Part shown: positions 61,054 to 64,000 of the stretch, in pieces
Numbering within the stretch: position 1 is the first letter of the stretch
How the letters are laid out: each line of letters starts with the position of its first letter
Assembly (NCBI GenBank): GCA_949775045.1
Contig: OX459095.1
Coordinates: forward strand, 28,600,564 to 28,664,563
Reading direction: 5' to 3'
From: Metridium senile
Taxonomy: Eukaryota; Cnidaria; Anthozoa; Actiniaria; Metridiidae
Length of the DNA stretch: 64,000 nt
Notes under the pieces: generated by a model
Database searches by the model: none
Told to the model about the DNA's origin: nothing
Seen by the model: only the letters and a program-made list of their open reading frames with translations
Made by a program: the position numbers and the translations under genes

Positions 61054-62257
61054 ATAGAAGTTAGAAATCGTTGCTGTTTCTGCTGTCAAACATTTTGCAA
61101 TGAGTACATTTATTAGATATTGTATGTTGATATTTTACTAGAAGCGACATACTTAAACTACTTAAACGTGTATTAGTACACTTTATAGATATTGTATGTT
61201 GATATTTTACTAGAAGCGACTTAAACGTGTATTAGTACATTTTATAGATATTGTATGTTGATATTTTACTAGAATCGACTACTACTACAGACATAAAGAT
61301 AATATAAATGTATATTATGAGTACATTTATTAGACATGGTATAAACCCCATATTACATTTGTTGATTTTAACAAGTAATGAGCACATGCATTTATGATAG
61401 AAAATGTATTTAGTAATTTTACTGGAAGTCACGTACTTATAACCTACTTTACCCATGGTGTAAACCTCATTTTACTTCTGTTGATTTTAAAATAGGGTTA
61501 GCTACATTTTGTATAGTAGAATGTTTCGGTGTTTCTAAAGAAACAATGTAGACCACATTTGAGTTTTTAATGCACAGCCCTAGGCTCCACTGATTGCGTG
61601 TAAATTAGTCAAATACTAGAAATAAAACATGTGGCATTTCTATGGTTTGTTTACGTGTTCATTTTTTTTTTTTTTAACAAACTTTATTTAAATACGGTTA
61701 CTCAATTCAACTTTACAAAAATTTGAAAAGCTGGTCTCCCTAGAGGCCGTAATAACTCGAACTTGAAACAAGGAAACAATTTTTTCGAGTTACGCGCTCT
61801 TGTCGTAACTCGAACTCGAAACAGCGAAACAATATTTTCGAGTTACGTGCTATTTGGAAAATAGTATACAAGTTTCATTCTATTTCTTTTTTTTAATTCT
61901 GACTGTTTTTAATACTTGCAAAGTCTTCATAAATAGAAGACACGGAGTTTGTAGTTAGTTTATATTTTAAAACCCGAAACCAGATTGTACCGGCTTAGCA
62001 AAATTTTAGTAACCGAAACGAATTTGTTGCAGCTAATAGTAATAAAGCTGTCATCAACTTTCTATTTTTTAGGAATAAATCAGGTTTCTCTGGTATTTTA
62101 AATATCGTTTTCAAATGGTTTTTAAAAAAGCACCGTAACTCGAAAATATAGTTTCGTTGTTTCAAGTTTGAGTTACGCGCATATGTCAAAATGGGTGTGG
62201 CGAGTGCGTAACTCAAAAAGCGCGTAACTCGAAGAGCGTAGCTCGAGAAATACTCTA
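61054..62257. repeat. Segmental duplication, unit 2: second spacer part
   Basis: Collinear with about 8136-9400, including the 72-bp repeat and the GAGTTACGCGC inverted cluster. No coding sequence recognised. Confidence 0.85.
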
Positions 62258-62392
62258 AGGGGCTGTTTATATGAAAGCGAGTTGCCCCTGCTGGCCTGGA
62301 TAAGTCTTTTGTCTTGTATTCCCCCGGGGGACTCAAAACAATAGAGTTATCCCGGCTAGCCGGGACAACTCGCCTTCATATAAACAGCCCCT
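62258..62392. mobile_element. MITE with AGGGGCTGTTTATATG ends
   Basis: AGGGGCTGTTTATATGAAAG at the left pairs with TTCATATAAACAGCCCCT at the right; inner CGAGTTG/CAACTCG words also pair. It is absent from unit 1 (near 9400), so it inserted after the duplication. Confidence 0.85.
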
Positions 62393-62552
62393 ATCTCTAA
62401 AAGTTCCAGGATATACGATGTTGAAAATGAAAGAGATTTAAAATTCAAACGCATGCAATCACGTTTGAATAAAGTATGAATTGAACTGCATTTGCACTGA
62501 GACTCCACAATTCCTATTGGTCCCAGATAATCAACGTTTATTGAAATAGATG

Positions 62553-62742
62553 TACACCTATACTACTTGCAAGAAAGTTGACATACGAAAAAAGAACATT
62601 TGTATTTAGTGTGTTAGGATTAAATTAAAAGTACAAAAGAATTAGTTCAGCTTCAGTGATCATCTTTTGTACTTTTAATTTATTCCTAACACACTAAATA
62701 CAAATGTTCTTTTTTCGTATGACAGACAACGTTCTTGTATAC
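62553..62742. mobile_element. TACACCTA-type MITE, core variant AGTGTGTTAGGA
   Basis: It starts TACACCTATACTACTTGCAA and ends in ACGTTCTTGTA. The arms share ACGAAAAAAGAACATTTGTA, and the centre is TTCAGCTTCAGTGATC. Its right side carries the fragment found near 10000 in unit 1. Confidence 0.75.
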
Positions 62743-62749
62743 ACCCATT

Positions 62750-63106
62750 TCAAAATTCGTTTTCTCCAAAAAAAACTAGTCTCGACACTGAAACTTGCAA
62801 ATTAAAGGATTTTTTTTTTCTTGTTGCCGATTCTTTCATAGCATACGTTGGTTGTGCAAATATTTATTTAAAAAGCGTGTAATATTATGTTCATTGGAGT
62901 TTCTGACTATAGACAACAATTTTTGAAATAGACATAAAAAGGAATAATGCTTATACATCGTGTGAAAAGAGTTGCATGAGCCTACTTACTATTCGGACAT
63001 TTATTTAAATCTCGCTGACGCCCGAAGTATCCACAAGACAAAAGCAGTCGACAATAACATTAGATCTGATATACAGGAAAGGCTTGTCGGTTTTTAAAAC
63101 AATATA
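62750..63106. repeat. Segmental duplication, unit 2: empty site of the hAT-like element
   Basis: GCATACGTTGGTTGTGC is followed directly by AAATATTTATTTAAAAAGCG (about 62858), joining sequences that lie at 10095-10112 and 24221-24240 in unit 1. Further right it matches 25380-25555. Confidence 0.85.
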
Positions 63107-63338
63107 TACACCTAGTTGCAGTAAGGTTGTCATACAAAATTGGACATTTGTCACAAAGAAAATAGAACATTTGTGATTTAGTGCGAAAGGAATTAATTAA
63201 AAGACAAAAGAGAGAGTTCAGCTTGAGTGATCTTCTTATGTCTTTTAATTAATTCCTATCGTCCTAAATCACAAATGTTCTATTTTCTTTATAACAAATG
63301 TATATTTTTGTATGACAACCTTACTGCAAGTAGGTGTA
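63107..63338. mobile_element. TACACCTA-type MITE, private to unit 2
   Basis: It starts TACACCTAGTTGCAGTAAGG and ends CCTTACTGCAAGTAGGTGTA, with TA on both sides. The core AGAGTTCAGCTTGAGTGATC matches 36160-36180. Unit 1 has no element at the matching place (about 25553). Confidence 0.85.
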
Positions 63339-63349
63339 TATTCGTCAAG

Positions 63350-64000
63350 ATATTTTTCACGATAGAGTCCAGTGTTGCAGGATATTTTTTTGCTGTACCA
63401 AGCTATATTTTTTTTTTGCCATATTGACGTTGCTCGATTTATTTTTTTAGGTTTGGAGAGCCTGCTCGATCTTTTTTGGGGGGGGATTTAACTCAACCCC
63501 CCCCCCCCCCCCTACAAATATTAAATGGTCCCTAATAAGTCTTCTTACTTAATTTGAATTGTCTCAAGTTTCCTTGACAACTAAAATAGAAAAGTAAAAA
63601 ACTCCAATTTTTTTTAAATTTTATAACAGGACGGGGGCAGATTAGTGACTGACCATTTAACTTTTGAGGGGGGGGGGGGGGGGGGGGATAAAAATAAATT
63701 TCCTGCACGGCCCGAAGGTCCGATAAACGTTTCGTGCAGCACAATTGGAATAAAAAAAAAAATGTCCTGCACTATTATAAGGGGAGAAAAAAATGTTATC
63801 CTGTCCACCAAGACGTTTGAAAAAAAATGTCTTGCTGATCGGAAATCCCCCCCTAAGGTTAAATGGTCGGCCCCTTGAAAACTATTACTAGTTGATATAA
63901 ATGACATGAAAAAGCACTTTTCCGCCTTTTTGTCGCCTGTAACATTGTTTCGTAACATTTGCAATTGTGTACAGACTTGTTCCAATGATATCAAATATCA
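63350..64000. repeat. Segmental duplication, unit 2: distal part, cut by window end
   Basis: Matches 27425-27510 and then 28990-29580. It contains C and G homopolymer runs near 63496 and 63669. No gene begins before the window ends. Confidence 0.8.

Overview
The window is animal nuclear DNA. It has GT-AG introns, one gene with eight coding exons spread over 26 kb, AT-rich spacers, and a dense load of MITEs, foldback elements and minisatellites. Sacsin-like genes arranged in tandem, together with this repeat style, suggest a marine invertebrate, most likely a cnidarian such as an anthozoan. That placement is an impression and was not tested.

All convincing coding sequence belongs to two same-strand sacsin-like genes (giant chaperone proteins with HSP90-type ATPase repeats, a DnaJ domain and a C-terminal HEPN domain). 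Gene 1 (2-6280) is cut by the window start and shows only its 3' portion: part of the third ATPase repeat, DnaJ and HEPN. Gene 2 (30422-56848) can be rebuilt in full from eight exons whose phases all agree. It gives about 4,468 residues with three ATPase repeats (N-boxes near residues 38, 1389 and 2442), a DnaJ HPD motif at 4243-4245 and HEPN from about 4338. It lacks the N-terminal ubiquitin-like region of vertebrate sacsin.

The genes sit on a tandem segmental duplication. Sequence from 2 to about 29.6 kb (gene 1 and its downstream spacer) is collinear with 50.8 kb to the window end (3' part of gene 2 and its spacer). Unit 1 is longer mainly because of insertions, above all a 14,069-bp element (10136-24204) with 13-bp terminal inverted repeats and an 8-bp target duplication (hAT-like). 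That element is filled with nested foldback elements, a LINE fragment, hairpins and subterminal TTTAAG arrays. Unit 2 has its own private insertions. Gene 2 begins where unit 1 ends, so a third sacsin-like gene is expected just beyond position 64000.

Layout: 2-6280 gene 1; 6.3-10.1 kb duplicated spacer with a 24-bp minisatellite; 10.1-24.2 kb giant hAT-like insertion; 24.2-29.6 kb rest of the spacer with other insertions; 29.9-56.8 kb gene 2, whose introns hold MITEs, a DIRS-like reverse transcriptase remnant, a hexamer array and a 2.9-kb foldback element; 56.8-64.0 kb second spacer with a larger minisatellite. No tRNA, rRNA or CRISPR was recognised.
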